Source: Candidatus Fermentibacteraceae bacterium (GTDB taxonomy: Bacteria; Fermentibacterota; Fermentibacteria; Fermentibacterales; JCC-6). Taken from it: a DNA stretch of 38,451 nucleotides. The notes under the pieces were generated by a model. That model saw nothing but the letters and a program-made list of their open reading frames with translations, was not told the origin of the DNA and did no database searches. Shown here piece by piece: positions 7,956-16,403 of this stretch. Both the position numbers and the translations under genes were made by a program. Location: assembly GCA_027067855.1 (NCBI GenBank), contig JAMOUX010000017.1, forward strand, positions 1-38,451. The letters are read 5' to 3'. How positions within the stretch are numbered: position 1 is the stretch's first letter; each line of letters begins with the position of its first letter.

Positions 7956-9746
7956 TTGATTCGATATTTCCCCGTGTTTTCTCCATTCCTGGTTCTCCTT
8001 GCGGCAACGACCGGTTCGTTGGCGGAGATGCTGGAACCCGAAGTGGATTCCATCCACGTATCCGGCTCCATTCTCATTCCGGTCGATGAACTCCTGGATG
8101 GAACAGGGCTTGAACCCGGGGCTTCACTCCTGTCGATAACTCCGATCCAGGTCAGGGACGGGATACTTGCGAATATGAGGGCGAGGGGCTACCTGGACGC
8201 GGAAGTCGATGTCCAGTGGCCCCTGTGGACCGACGAGATCAACGTTGTGAGAATAAAGGTTGAACCCGGTGACAAGAGTTTGTTGTCGGGCTTGGTGTTT
8301 GACGGAGTGACCGTTTTCGATGCGGATACGCTGGCCTCCCTGTACCCGGGTGCTCCCGGTGAACCGATTACTCCCGGAGACACCGCCGCTTTTAAGAATG
8401 CGGTGATCCGACTATACGGCGAGGCCGGGTACATCTACGCCGATGTTGCTGTGAAACTGGGCGAACTCGATTCCCGGGGAGACGGTACCGGGTTTCGGGC
8501 GGTGGTATGCAGTGTCAGAGAGAACGTACGGGCCTTCCTTGGTTCACTGGACGTGGAAGGCCTGCAAACCGTGAGACGCAAAGTGGTAACAAGGGAGCTG
8601 CTGGTGCAGCCCGGTGATGTGATGAACATGGAACTCCTGAGACGTTCCATTTCCAACGTTTACGGACTGGGTCTGTTTCGTGACGTCAGATTCGAATACA
8701 GCCCCCGGCCGGGGGACAGTACCGTGGTGGACCTTAAAATGTTTGTTTCCGAAAAAAGCTACAGACGGGTGGATTTCGTTTCCGGATACATGTCTCCGTC
8801 GGCGGTTTTCGGAAGCGTCACCTGGATGCATCCGAACATAATGGGAAACAACCAGAGGCTCTCCATAGGGTTGTACGCCATGGAGTACGTGGGTTCCCGG
8901 GAAGGCCGTCAGTTCGAACCGCAGGTGGTATACGAAGAACCGTGGTTGTTTTCCTCCAGATGGAAGTGGCAGCTGAAACTGGGATACCTGTTCTTCCGGA
9001 CTCCGGGGGTCAGACAAAAGAGTTATTCCCTTACCTCCACTTTCGCCAGGGATCTGTCGGAGAAGCTGCATTTCTCTACCGGTTACAGCCTGGAGTATGA
9101 AAAGTACAACGAGTGGACCGGCAGCGGTTTCACATCGTTCGACTGGCGCACTACTTCGAGCGTTGTCGCGTCCATGGTTCACGATACCCGCGGACCTCTC
9201 CTGGATCCCGAATCGGGTCACTGGCTTATGGGAAGTGTCAAGTTGTCCGGAGGAATACTGGGCGGTAACGATTATTACAGGTTGAGAGCGGAATCCAGGT
9301 TGTTCTTTTCTCCCGGGGACGGATTGGTCTTGGCGGGACGTATCGGGTGTGGCGGTGCTTTTCCTTACGGTGATGACATAGCGGTTCCGCCAGACGACAG
9401 GTTTTTCCTCGGTGGCGGAACATCGGTGAGGGGATACCCTTTCAACTCGCTGGGACCGGAGGACGACGAGGGAAATCCCATAGGGGGAAGGGTACAGGTT
9501 CTCGGAAATTTTGAGATCAGGACCAGGATAGTCGGGAATTTCGGAGTAGTGCTTTTCACGGATGCGGGCGGAGTTTGGAAATATCTGGACGAAGTAGACC
9601 TGGATTCCGCCGGTTTCGGCACGGGGGTAGGCCTGCGTTACCATACGGTTTTCGGCCCGTTCAGACTGGATTACGGTTTTGCTCCCACCTGGAGGAATTC
9701 CCTCAGGAGGGGCAGGATTTACGTGGGACTGGGACATGTCTTCTAG
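7956..9746 (+). CDS. bamA: BamA/Omp85 outer membrane assembly protein
   Basis: An approximately 596-residue Omp85 protein that inserts beta-barrel proteins into the outer membrane. A signal peptide (cleavage likely after TGSLA, about residue 23) is followed by POTRA domains (about 28-275, probably three; five is usual in proteobacterial BamA) and a C-terminal barrel. The barrel carries the GG-SVRGY lid-lock motif (about 485-493), the GGRVQ segment after it, and a terminal phenylalanine as in beta-signals. TamB-like proteins also pair with the shorter TamA, so this could be a TamA-type member; no other Omp85 gene is in the window. The TTG start at 7956 is 15 bases from AAAGGA (7935-7940); an in-frame ATA at 7947 is spaced better. 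Confidence 0.85.
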   Translation: MIRYFPVFSPFLVLLAATTGSLAEMLEPEVDSIHVSGSILIPVDELLDGTGLEPGASLLSITPIQVRDGILANMRARGYLDAEVDVQWPLWTDEINVVRIKVEPGDKSLLSGLVFDGVTVFDADTLASLYPGAPGEPITPGDTAAFKNAVIRLYGEAGYIYADVAVKLGELDSRGDGTGFRAVVCSVRENVRAFLGSLDVEGLQTVRRKVVTRELLVQPGDVMNMELLRRSISNVYGLGLFRDVRFEYSPRPGDSTVVDLKMFVSEKSYRRVDFVSGYMSPSAVFGSVTWMHPNIMGNNQRLSIGLYAMEYVGSREGRQFEPQVVYEEPWLFSSRWKWQLKLGYLFFRTPGVRQKSYSLTSTFARDLSEKLHFSTGYSLEYEKYNEWTGSGFTSFDWRTTSSVVASMVHDTRGPLLDPESGHWLMGSVKLSGGILGGNDYYRLRAESRLFFSPGDGLVLAGRIGCGGAFPYGDDIAVPPDDRFFLGGGTSVRGYPFNSLGPEDDEGNPIGGRVQVLGNFEIRTRIVGNFGVVLFTDAGGVWKYLDEVDLDSAGFGTGVGLRYHTVFGPFRLDYGFAPTWRNSLRRGRIYVGLGHVF

Positions 9747-12700
9747 GGCCGGGAGAATGCGCAGAGCTGCGGGAGTGGTCGTCCTGGGCCTGGCCGTAAT
9801 GTTGCTCACCTTCTATGTGCTTCTTGCGGCCGGATTGCTGGGTGACATTCCCGGAAAGATCTTGTCGGCCGTGATTTCCGACGAACTCACCACCGTTAGG
9901 TTCGCGGGGCTCAGGACCGATCTATTCAGAATGACGAAAGTGGACACCGTCCTGGTGACCGATGCCTACGGGCTGGTGGTCAGGATCACCGGGGCGGAGA
10001 TCAGGGGAGGAGTGCCCGGGTACCTTCTGAAAGGGCACGTGGACGAAGTGGCGGTGGAAGAACTCTTCATCGGGATTCCGCCACGGGATTCCACCGACGG
10101 CGGGCCCGTACCACTGGCGGAAATCCTTGATGACATCGACGGGGGAATAGTGGTTTCGACGGACAGGCTTTTGCTGGAGTACGGCAGGATAGTGGACGGC
10201 GTCGAGATTCTGGGTTCCATGTACCTCGACTGTTCCGTGCACAGGAACGGCGGCGTGGAGCTGAAAGTGGACTCCGCAGCCGTTTTCCTTCCGGATTTTG
10301 GAACCGTTTCGGGTTGCGGGCACCTGGAGATGGAACGGGGCGTGGTTTCCAGCCGGGGTTTCACCGCATCGACCCGGAACGGCGGATGTACCCTGGCGGG
10401 TACCCTGGATGGAGACGACGAATTCCTGGATGTTTTTCTGGAGGGAGAAGGGAATTACTTCGATTCCGCAGTGCCGCTATCCGTTTCCGGCGGCTTTCGG
10501 GGAAGGGTGTACGGGAAACTGCCGGATATCAGGTTGTCGATTGCCGCATCCGGAGGAGAGATCGACATGGCCGGGTACCGGGCGTCGTTCGAAGCCGATT
10601 CGTTGATCGCCGGATTTGACGGGATCTCGGTTCGCAATCTCCTGGTGGCCGTTCCGGGCGCCTCGGTGAACGTTAACGGGGACGTATCGTTTCCTGAAAC
10701 GGATTGGAGGGTGTCTGCGCGGGTTACGATGCAGGAATTGAACGTATCCCGTTTTGCTACCGGAATGGACCCCGTGGTATTGCACGGAGGGATGCAACTG
10801 GATCTTAAAGGATCGGAAACCGATATCGCGGAGGGTCGGGCCGTCCTGGAACTTTCGGGAATGGAAACCCGCGGCCTTGACCTGGGAGAATCCAGGTTTA
10901 CGGCGGTGCTCCGCGGGAAGAAAGTTCACCTGGAGGGATCGGCGGAGATTGGAGCCGGCCACCTCGGGATCGCAGCCGATTGCATGCTTGGAGAGAGTAT
11001 GGTTCCCGAATCGTGGAAACTGGCCATGAATGGAACCGTTGACGGAAGCGTGCTCGCCGTCCTGGGAGATGACATAGGCCTTCCTGAATTTTCGTCGGTG
11101 GATTTCGAGGTGAACGGTACGGGAGGACCGTACCGGATGAATGCCGGTGGAACGGTGGTGGCCCGGAATCTGCGGGAAGGGGCCCTGTCCCTGGACAGGG
11201 TTTCACTTGAAGGAGAGTTCGAATTGACCGCCGATGGTCCGGAGGGCAGCCGGCCGGAAGTATTGAGTTTCCGTGGAACCACCGCGGCGACGTGTGTGAC
11301 CCTGGGGGAAATGTTCGTGGATTCCGCTTTTGCCGCGATAAATCTCTCAGGTTCATGGTCGGGAGGAATGACAGCGGAAGTCGAACTCTTTCTCGACAGC
11401 CTGAGAACCGCTTCCATGGCCTTTTCGTCATATTCCAGGGCCAGGTTCGAACGAGGTGGACTGTTCGTGGACGAACTCGTGTTTAAAGGTCCCGGCGGAA
11501 AGTCGTACTCCGCAGTCGGAAACGTACGCTTCGGGGATACTACGATTGTCGAGGTGAGTGATCTCGACTTTGTGCATTCCAAGCTCAAACTGGTGAACGA
11601 TGGTTTCGTAAGGGTACGGACCACCGAAGGACTGGTGATCCTGGATACTCTCTGGATCGATCCGCCCGTGGGGGTCGTGAGTGTGTCGGGAATGATGGAC
11701 GGTGACGATTTTTCCTGCACGGCCCACGTGGGAAAACTCGACCTTGCGTCGATGAGAGCGGTTCTGGGTTTGTCCGCAGAGATGTCCGGCGTGGGTGACT
11801 TCACACTTTCCTTTTCCGGTAAGGGAGGGAAGGTGGAGGGAGTGCTGCAAGGCGATATCGTTTCGCCGACATACGGCAGGTTCTCCATGGACAGTCTGAC
11901 CGTGGGTGTTTCTTCCACCGAAAACCTGTTGTTCATAGACGGAATTTACGTATGGCACGACGGCATGAGGTCCGGACTCCGGATGAAGATCAGGGATGTA
12001 TGGACTGCGGGCGGACTTGCGGAACTTCGTGACCGGGTGGAATGGCTGGAACTGGAAATCAATGACATAGGAGACTGGCTCTTCTACCTGCTTCCGTTAC
12101 CGATGCGTACCATAGGAGCCAGTGTTTCCGCAAGAGCCGAGTACGACAGGTCCGCCGCCGATCCGTTCCAGATCCAGGCATCGGCGAGAATAGCAAGACT
12201 GTACGTGACGATCCTGGGAATAGAACTCCCCAACATCAACTTTTACCTGAACTATCCGGATTCTTCAACGAATAAGTACAACACGAGGTTCACTCTAGGG
12301 GCCGGGAGCGTGGATACGGGAAACTTCTCCTGTGACTGGAGAGCCCGGGTGAGAGGCTTGATGCCCATGGAAGTGGGTGACTACAGGATACGTATGACCA
12401 TGAACGACATGAAAATGGCGATACCCGGCATCGGGGTGGTGGTGTGTTCCGGGAATCTCCGTTCCGAGGGGTGCGGGTTCGAAGACCGCCCGCTTCTCTC
12501 GGGCAAGCTGGTGCTGCACGAGGGAGTGGTGGGTATTCCCCAGCCTGTCTCGGCCCCGGGGGAGGGCGGTTCCGGCGAGATGCCGTTCGATTTGTCGATA
12601 GACGTGGTGGGAACCGGGGACATGTGGTTCAGAACGAATTTCGCCGACATAGAGATGGCGATGAAGCTCAGGATATTCACCCTGGAACGGAAACCCACGG

Positions 12701-13341
12701 TTAACGGTACCGTGTCGGTGGTTAGGGGGAGTATAACCCTGCTGCAGAGGGATTTCCGGATAACCAGGGGAACCGTGCACGTGATACAGGGGGATCCTCC
12801 GTCGATGCAATTGGACGTGGAAGCCTCGACCCGCATCAGGAGCGCCATGACCCACCAGGAGTATACCATAGTCGTGTACATACGAGGTGACGCCAAGAAT
12901 CCGGAGATAACTCTTGAAGGTTCCGGACCCGACGGCTCGATAGCCCAGGAAGACGTGTTCACACTGCTGGCCACCGGGTTGACTTACGGAGAGATGCAGC
13001 AAATGAACTCATCGGCTATAAGATCCGAAGTGGGTAACGTGGCGCAGACGATGCTCGGCGGCCTTCTGGCCAGAAACATCAGGCACGAGGTGGGCCTGGA
13101 TACCTTCGAAATTGACCCCGAGTTTCTTTCCGACACCACCAGCCTGGTGCTCAACGTGGGGAAGTATGTAATGCCGAATCTTTACGTATCATACAAGGAC
13201 GATGTGTTCTCCGGAGATCCGGGCACAGTGAGTGCGCAGTATCTTTTCGGATCGGATTTCTATGTGGCTGGTTCTTCGAGAACCGCTATCCACGGCAATC
13301 TGGAACCGACCATTGAGTTGCACTACACGATCAGGTACTGA
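9736..13341 (+). CDS. tamB: TamB/AsmA-like translocation and assembly module protein
   Basis: A 1201-residue protein with one N-terminal membrane anchor (about residues 10-35) and a long beta-rich body that would span the periplasm. The C-terminal 350 residues match the TamB (DUF490) pattern: VVRGSITLLQRDFRITRG, a following VIQGDPPSMQLDVEA segment, VYIRGDAKNPEITLEGS and TLLATGLTYGEM. TamB works with an Omp85 protein in outer membrane protein assembly, and related AsmA-like proteins move phospholipids between membranes. The start overlaps the bamA stop by 11 bases; an ATG at 9757 is an alternative. The frame stays open further upstream inside bamA but that part has no family resemblance. Confidence 0.88.
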   Translation: MSSRAGRMRRAAGVVVLGLAVMLLTFYVLLAAGLLGDIPGKILSAVISDELTTVRFAGLRTDLFRMTKVDTVLVTDAYGLVVRITGAEIRGGVPGYLLKGHVDEVAVEELFIGIPPRDSTDGGPVPLAEILDDIDGGIVVSTDRLLLEYGRIVDGVEILGSMYLDCSVHRNGGVELKVDSAAVFLPDFGTVSGCGHLEMERGVVSSRGFTASTRNGGCTLAGTLDGDDEFLDVFLEGEGNYFDSAVPLSVSGGFRGRVYGKLPDIRLSIAASGGEIDMAGYRASFEADSLIAGFDGISVRNLLVAVPGASVNVNGDVSFPETDWRVSARVTMQELNVSRFATGMDPVVLHGGMQLDLKGSETDIAEGRAVLELSGMETRGLDLGESRFTAVLRGKKVHLEGSAEIGAGHLGIAADCMLGESMVPESWKLAMNGTVDGSVLAVLGDDIGLPEFSSVDFEVNGTGGPYRMNAGGTVVARNLREGALSLDRVSLEGEFELTADGPEGSRPEVLSFRGTTAATCVTLGEMFVDSAFAAINLSGSWSGGMTAEVELFLDSLRTASMAFSSYSRARFERGGLFVDELVFKGPGGKSYSAVGNVRFGDTTIVEVSDLDFVHSKLKLVNDGFVRVRTTEGLVILDTLWIDPPVGVVSVSGMMDGDDFSCTAHVGKLDLASMRAVLGLSAEMSGVGDFTLSFSGKGGKVEGVLQGDIVSPTYGRFSMDSLTVGVSSTENLLFIDGIYVWHDGMRSGLRMKIRDVWTAGGLAELRDRVEWLELEINDIGDWLFYLLPLPMRTIGASVSARAEYDRSAADPFQIQASARIARLYVTILGIELPNINFYLNYPDSSTNKYNTRFTLGAGSVDTGNFSCDWRARVRGLMPMEVGDYRIRMTMNDMKMAIPGIGVVVCSGNLRSEGCGFEDRPLLSGKLVLHEGVVGIPQPVSAPGEGGSGEMPFDLSIDVVGTGDMWFRTNFADIEMAMKLRIFTLERKPTVNGTVSVVRGSITLLQRDFRITRGTVHVIQGDPPSMQLDVEASTRIRSAMTHQEYTIVVYIRGDAKNPEITLEGSGPDGSIAQEDVFTLLATGLTYGEMQQMNSSAIRSEVGNVAQTMLGGLLARNIRHEVGLDTFEIDPEFLSDTTSLVLNVGKYVMPNLYVSYKDDVFSGDPGTVSAQYLFGSDFYVAGSSRTAIHGNLEPTIELHYTIRY

Positions 13342-13350
13342 CCGGCAGGA

Positions 13351-13728
13351 TCAAACCGGGTAGGTTCTCCTTTCCGGAATCACTCCCCTGATGCCTCCCC
13401 TGGGATCATCCACGTCCCTTTCGAACCTGGGTATGAGGTGTACGTGCACGTGAGGTATCGTCTGTCCGGCGGCGGTACCGTCATTGACACCGATATTGTA
13501 ACCGTCGGCGGCAAGCGATCGTTCGAGCTGCAGCTTCCGGAATCGCAGGGCCGCGGTTATGGATTCCAATTCTTCGCGCGTGGCGGCGAAGATACTGGCG
13601 AAATGCCTGAACGGTATAACGAGTGTATGCGACGGGGATGCCGGATATATATCCCTTATGACGTAGACGTTGTCGTCCTTCCAGAGGATCTTGTCCTCAT
13701 CTGGATTGCAGAAAGGGCAGTCTTTCAT
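13351..13728 (-). CDS. HIT-family nucleotide hydrolase/transferase
   Basis: A 125-residue histidine triad protein. The active-site motif is HVHVHLIPR near residues 101-109, preceded by the conserved GQTIPH stretch. A CPFC pair near the N-terminus and a downstream histidine could bind zinc, as in many HIT proteins. HIT enzymes hydrolyse or transfer AMP from nucleoside 5'-phosphoramidates or dinucleoside polyphosphates; the substrate here cannot be read from sequence. The start is set at MKDCPFC because AAAGGAAAGAG lies directly before it. The frame is open 36 codons upstream but that segment lacks a family match. It converges on tamB with only nine bases between the stops. Confidence 0.92.
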   Translation of the reverse strand: MKDCPFCNPDEDKILWKDDNVYVIRDIYPASPSHTLVIPFRHFASIFAATREELESITAALRFRKLQLERSLAADGYNIGVNDGTAAGQTIPHVHVHLIPRFERDVDDPRGGIRGVIPERRTYPV

Positions 13729-13799
13729 CTCTTTCCTTTCCAAAAGTGCCACTTGATTCCGGATCCCGGATAATTTACGATAAACGCCGTGATTCAAAC

Positions 13800-13814
13800 A
13801 GGAGGTGCATACTG
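13800..13814 (+). promoter_or_regulatory. Ribosome binding site pointing to a CTG start for the glycosylase
   Basis: AGGAGG (13800-13805) is the strongest ribosome binding site in the area. It is six bases from CTG (13812-13814) and three bases from ATA (13809-13811), and 18 bases from the nearest normal start, GTG 13824. Confidence 0.45.
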
Positions 13815-14417
13815 GAAGGATTCGTGATTCCGCCACGTAACTTTTTCCTCAGGCATGCGACGGAAGTGGCTCCCGATCTCGTTGGATGCCTGCTGGTGCG
13901 AAAGACCCCCCAAGGGGTCCTGTCGGGGATGGTAGTGGAGACCGAGGCGTATGCCGAGGGTGATCCGGCCAGCCATTCGTTCCGGGGGAAAACGGACAGG
14001 AACCGTCCCATGTTCCGGGAAGGGGGGAGGGCCTACGTTTACGTGATTTACGGTATCCATCACTGTTTCAACGTGACCACCGGTGCCGCCGGCGACGGCC
14101 AGGCCGTCCTGATCAGGGCTTTGCAACCGATCAGTGGAATCGGGCTGATGATGGAGCACCGGGGAACGGACAGGGTGGAACTCCTTTGCAAGGGGCCCGG
14201 CAGGTTATGCAGCGCCATGGGCATAGACAAAAGCTTCAACGGTATGTCATTACTGGATGGCAACCTGCGCATAATGGTGCCTCGGGAGCGGAAAGATACC
14301 GGGATTTCCGTATCTTCCAGAACGGGGATAACCAAGGGAGTGGAGTTGAAGTGGAGGTATTTTCTTGAAGGGTCGCCCTGGGTATCGACTTCCCGGAGAG
14401 TCAGCGACTCGCGTTGA
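13812..14417 (+). CDS. 3-methyladenine DNA glycosylase (AAG/MPG family)
   Basis: A DNA repair enzyme of about 201 residues that removes alkylated purines. The family segments are visible: VVETEAYAEGDPASHS with the catalytic glutamate, RNRPMF, YVYVIYGIHHCFNV, and near the end ISVSSRTGITKGVELKWRYF. The start is unusual. AGGAGG at 13800-13805 is spaced six bases from a CTG at 13812, which I chose. GTG at 13824 is an alternative with a GGAAGG four bases before it, and a GTG at 13746 has no ribosome binding site. The C-terminus extends about ten residues past the usual end and overlaps the converging membrane protein gene by 17 bases. Confidence 0.88.
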   Translation: MEGFVIPPRNFFLRHATEVAPDLVGCLLVRKTPQGVLSGMVVETEAYAEGDPASHSFRGKTDRNRPMFREGGRAYVYVIYGIHHCFNVTTGAAGDGQAVLIRALQPISGIGLMMEHRGTDRVELLCKGPGRLCSAMGIDKSFNGMSLLDGNLRIMVPRERKDTGISVSSRTGITKGVELKWRYFLEGSPWVSTSRRVSDSR

Positions 14418-15081
14418 GTATCTTGGCGGCGAGTACGGTCAGGCCTACGCCTGCGATGACGGAAAAGAAGGCATAGAAGTCGCCGTGTAAAGCGGTCGCC
14501 CTTCCCCGGCTCCATTCCAGGGTCCAGAGGGTGTAACCCTGTGGAACCGGCAACTGGAATATCCACGATTCCGCCCATGACGAACGGGATGCCTGGGCCA
14601 TGAAACCCATGAGGTTCAACAGGTATCCGCCGGTCCCCAGATGACGTTCCAACAGCAGGGAGGCCGAAACGGCGGTTAGGGAGGAGGAGAATATCACTGT
14701 CCATAGCTGCCAGGGTATGCCTCCGGAGGGAGGCGACGAAAGTATCATGGAGATGGCGGGTACGGATCCCGCCGCCAGGGGAAACAATATCTCGGGTATA
14801 TGCATGGACTTGGAATCCGCCCGGGTTCCGCGGATAATCAGGGCTATTCTTTCTCTCTCGGCTGATTCCAGCCATCCGGATACCAGGGCCGTCGGTATGC
14901 ACCACGTAAAAGCGGATGCAAGGAAGGAATGGATAGGAATTTCCATTCTTCCCACCAGTATCCAGGCGGTCAATGGGGCCGCCAGGAGAATCCACGGCAG
15001 AAAGGGATTCCTGGCCGAGTGTCGAAGCATGGCCGCCGACACGGCCGCAGCTACCCTGAAGTATCCAGGTCTTCTTCGCAA
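14401..15081 (-). CDS. Membrane protein partnered with an ABC-like protein
   Basis: A 226-residue protein with about six hydrophobic segments, the size and layout of a small ABC-2-type permease, though I recognise no permease signature motif. Its gene overlaps the end of the ABC-like gene by 31 bases, so the two are surely co-translated. The TTG at 15081 has a GAGG about ten bases before it. Alternatives inside the overlap or just after it (GTG at residue 14, ATG at residue 18) are possible. An inner membrane partner of the degenerate ATPase is the natural inference. The cargo, if any, is unknown. Confidence 0.65.
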   Translation of the reverse strand: MRRRPGYFRVAAAVSAAMLRHSARNPFLPWILLAAPLTAWILVGRMEIPIHSFLASAFTWCIPTALVSGWLESAERERIALIIRGTRADSKSMHIPEILFPLAAGSVPAISMILSSPPSGGIPWQLWTVIFSSSLTAVSASLLLERHLGTGGYLLNLMGFMAQASRSSWAESWIFQLPVPQGYTLWTLEWSRGRATALHGDFYAFFSVIAGVGLTVLAAKILNASR

Positions 15082-16022
15082 AACAGGTTCGCCTCTCCAG
15101 TATCTTCTTTCCCGGTTAAATATTCCAGGAGTTCGGCATTGGTTGGAGGTCTGACTTCCAGTGAGACTATGCTCCTGGAGTTGGCACGCGCCAGGTTGAC
15201 CAGGTTGGTTACCGTGGGGCTCAGACTTGCGTAGAGAAACTCGTAGCCTTTCTCGACCGCTATGATGTTCCTGATCCCCGTAAGGCTTTCCATAACTTCC
15301 CTGGGCAGCGCGGGCAGGAAACCCACCCGCAACCTCGTGAGCGCCGACGATGCTTCGGCCAGCTCCTCGAACCTTAAAATTTTCCTGACATCACTTCCGT
15401 CACAAACGGCAACCCTGTCGGTACCCCTGGGAATGTGTTCGATGCCGGGCACGCATACCACCACCGCGCTTCCGTACTCACAGAGGTCTTCAAGGAGTTC
15501 ATGTACTTCCGTGGGGCAGGGTCCCTGGAGGACCAGTACCTTCGGGACGGATATACAGGTCGTCGCGAACGATACCAGGTATTGCTTCTCCCGGGGCAGG
15601 CCCGTCACGCTCCGCTCGCCGGAATCTTCCAGTGAACACCATTCGAGCATGCCGTTCACCGCCTCCGTGGTTTTCCTTACGGGATATCCGGCGGCGGCGG
15701 CCGCCAGTTCCAGGTGTGCACGAACGCTGATTCTCTTCGGCCAGCGGGTTTCCCCGGGTACGTAACCCACGGTCATTCCAGGGTCGGCTTTCTCCTTTAT
15801 AGTACTCACGTCACCCGGGAGTATCCTGCCCGAAACGGGCCCGGACCTTCCCGCGAGAATTCTTCCAAGTTCCGGCGCTACCGTGGTTTCATCGCCGAGG
15901 GCCGCCAGCATGGAGCCGGAAAGGAGGGCAAGATCCAGGGGTTTCCTAGAGTCTTTCCTTATTACCAGTTCGGAGGTACTCAGCAGGACCGCTGAATTCA
16001 TCCGGTTTCCCGATTCAGACAT
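15051..16022 (-). CDS. Degenerate ABC-2-type ATPase (likely pseudo-ATPase)
   Basis: A 323-residue protein that aligns end to end with ATP-binding subunits of ABC-2 exporters (GldA/CcmA-like). The framework is intact: a beta-hairpin and turn before Walker A, RILAG-SGPVSGRILPG after it, the GYVPGE Q-loop region, the KVLVL strand, and the C-terminal regulatory domain ending PPTNAELLEYLTG. The catalytic residues are gone. Walker A (normally GPNGAGKTT) reads LGDETTVAP at 42-50. The signature (normally LSGGMRQR) reads VTGLPREKQ. Walker B (normally LLLDEPT) reads VLVLQGPCP at 162-170. It cannot bind and hydrolyse ATP in the usual way. The ORF is long and clean, so this is not a decaying gene. The start at ATG 16022 has a weak ribosome binding site; ATG at residue 8 is an alternative. 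Confidence 0.8.
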   Translation of the reverse strand: MSESGNRMNSAVLLSTSELVIRKDSRKPLDLALLSGSMLAALGDETTVAPELGRILAGRSGPVSGRILPGDVSTIKEKADPGMTVGYVPGETRWPKRISVRAHLELAAAAAGYPVRKTTEAVNGMLEWCSLEDSGERSVTGLPREKQYLVSFATTCISVPKVLVLQGPCPTEVHELLEDLCEYGSAVVVCVPGIEHIPRGTDRVAVCDGSDVRKILRFEELAEASSALTRLRVGFLPALPREVMESLTGIRNIIAVEKGYEFLYASLSPTVTNLVNLARANSRSIVSLEVRPPTNAELLEYLTGKEDTGEANLFCEEDLDTSG

Positions 16023-16403
16023 TATTTTTCCACATACTGTTTTCGACTCTCGACCGCTTTGAGTGAGTGGATCGCCGCCGGTCCTTCCTCACCGGAAGAT
16101 ACGAGGTTTTCCCCTTCTCCATGGCGACCGGGGATTCCGCCGGTTACTTCCGCTTTTTCCTTTCCGGTGCATGGTTGAATAAACCACCGGAATACGACTG
16201 CGAGATACTACAAAACGGGCTTGAAAAGGTAAAGCGGGGGGAGGTCCGGGCGGCCCATACCGTGGGCCTGCGGGGAGGGTTTTCCCGGGTTGCGTTTCGT
16301 AACATGTTGAATATGTACGTATCGGTTTTTCGGTTGTTCCCTTTCCATCCGTTGAACCCTGCAGTATATATGCATGCTTACCCGGAAGGAGAAAGTAGGA
16401 GAT
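16023..16403. other. 381-base gap before clpB with several short inverted repeats
   Basis: No supported gene lies here. On the plus strand, CCGGT-8-ACCGG occurs near 16078-16095, a similar ACCGG-8-CCGGT near 16128-16145, an imperfect CCGGTG...CACCGG near 16165-16191, and a perfect GGCCCA-5-TGGGCC near 16252-16268. A region near 16275-16290 can also fold. Together they could form a structured leader for clpB or lie between divergent promoters for clpB and the ABC-like gene. I see no CIRCE element and no convincing sigma-70 or sigma-32 boxes. Confidence 0.4.

Noticed and set aside
8544-9809. 421-residue minus-strand open frame opposite bamA
   Set aside because: It is antisense to the BamA barrel and shows no domain or credible start.
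16023-16403. CIRCE or HAIR heat-shock operator before clpB
   Set aside because: No TTAGCACTC-N9-GAGTGCTAA or similar dyad is present on either strand.
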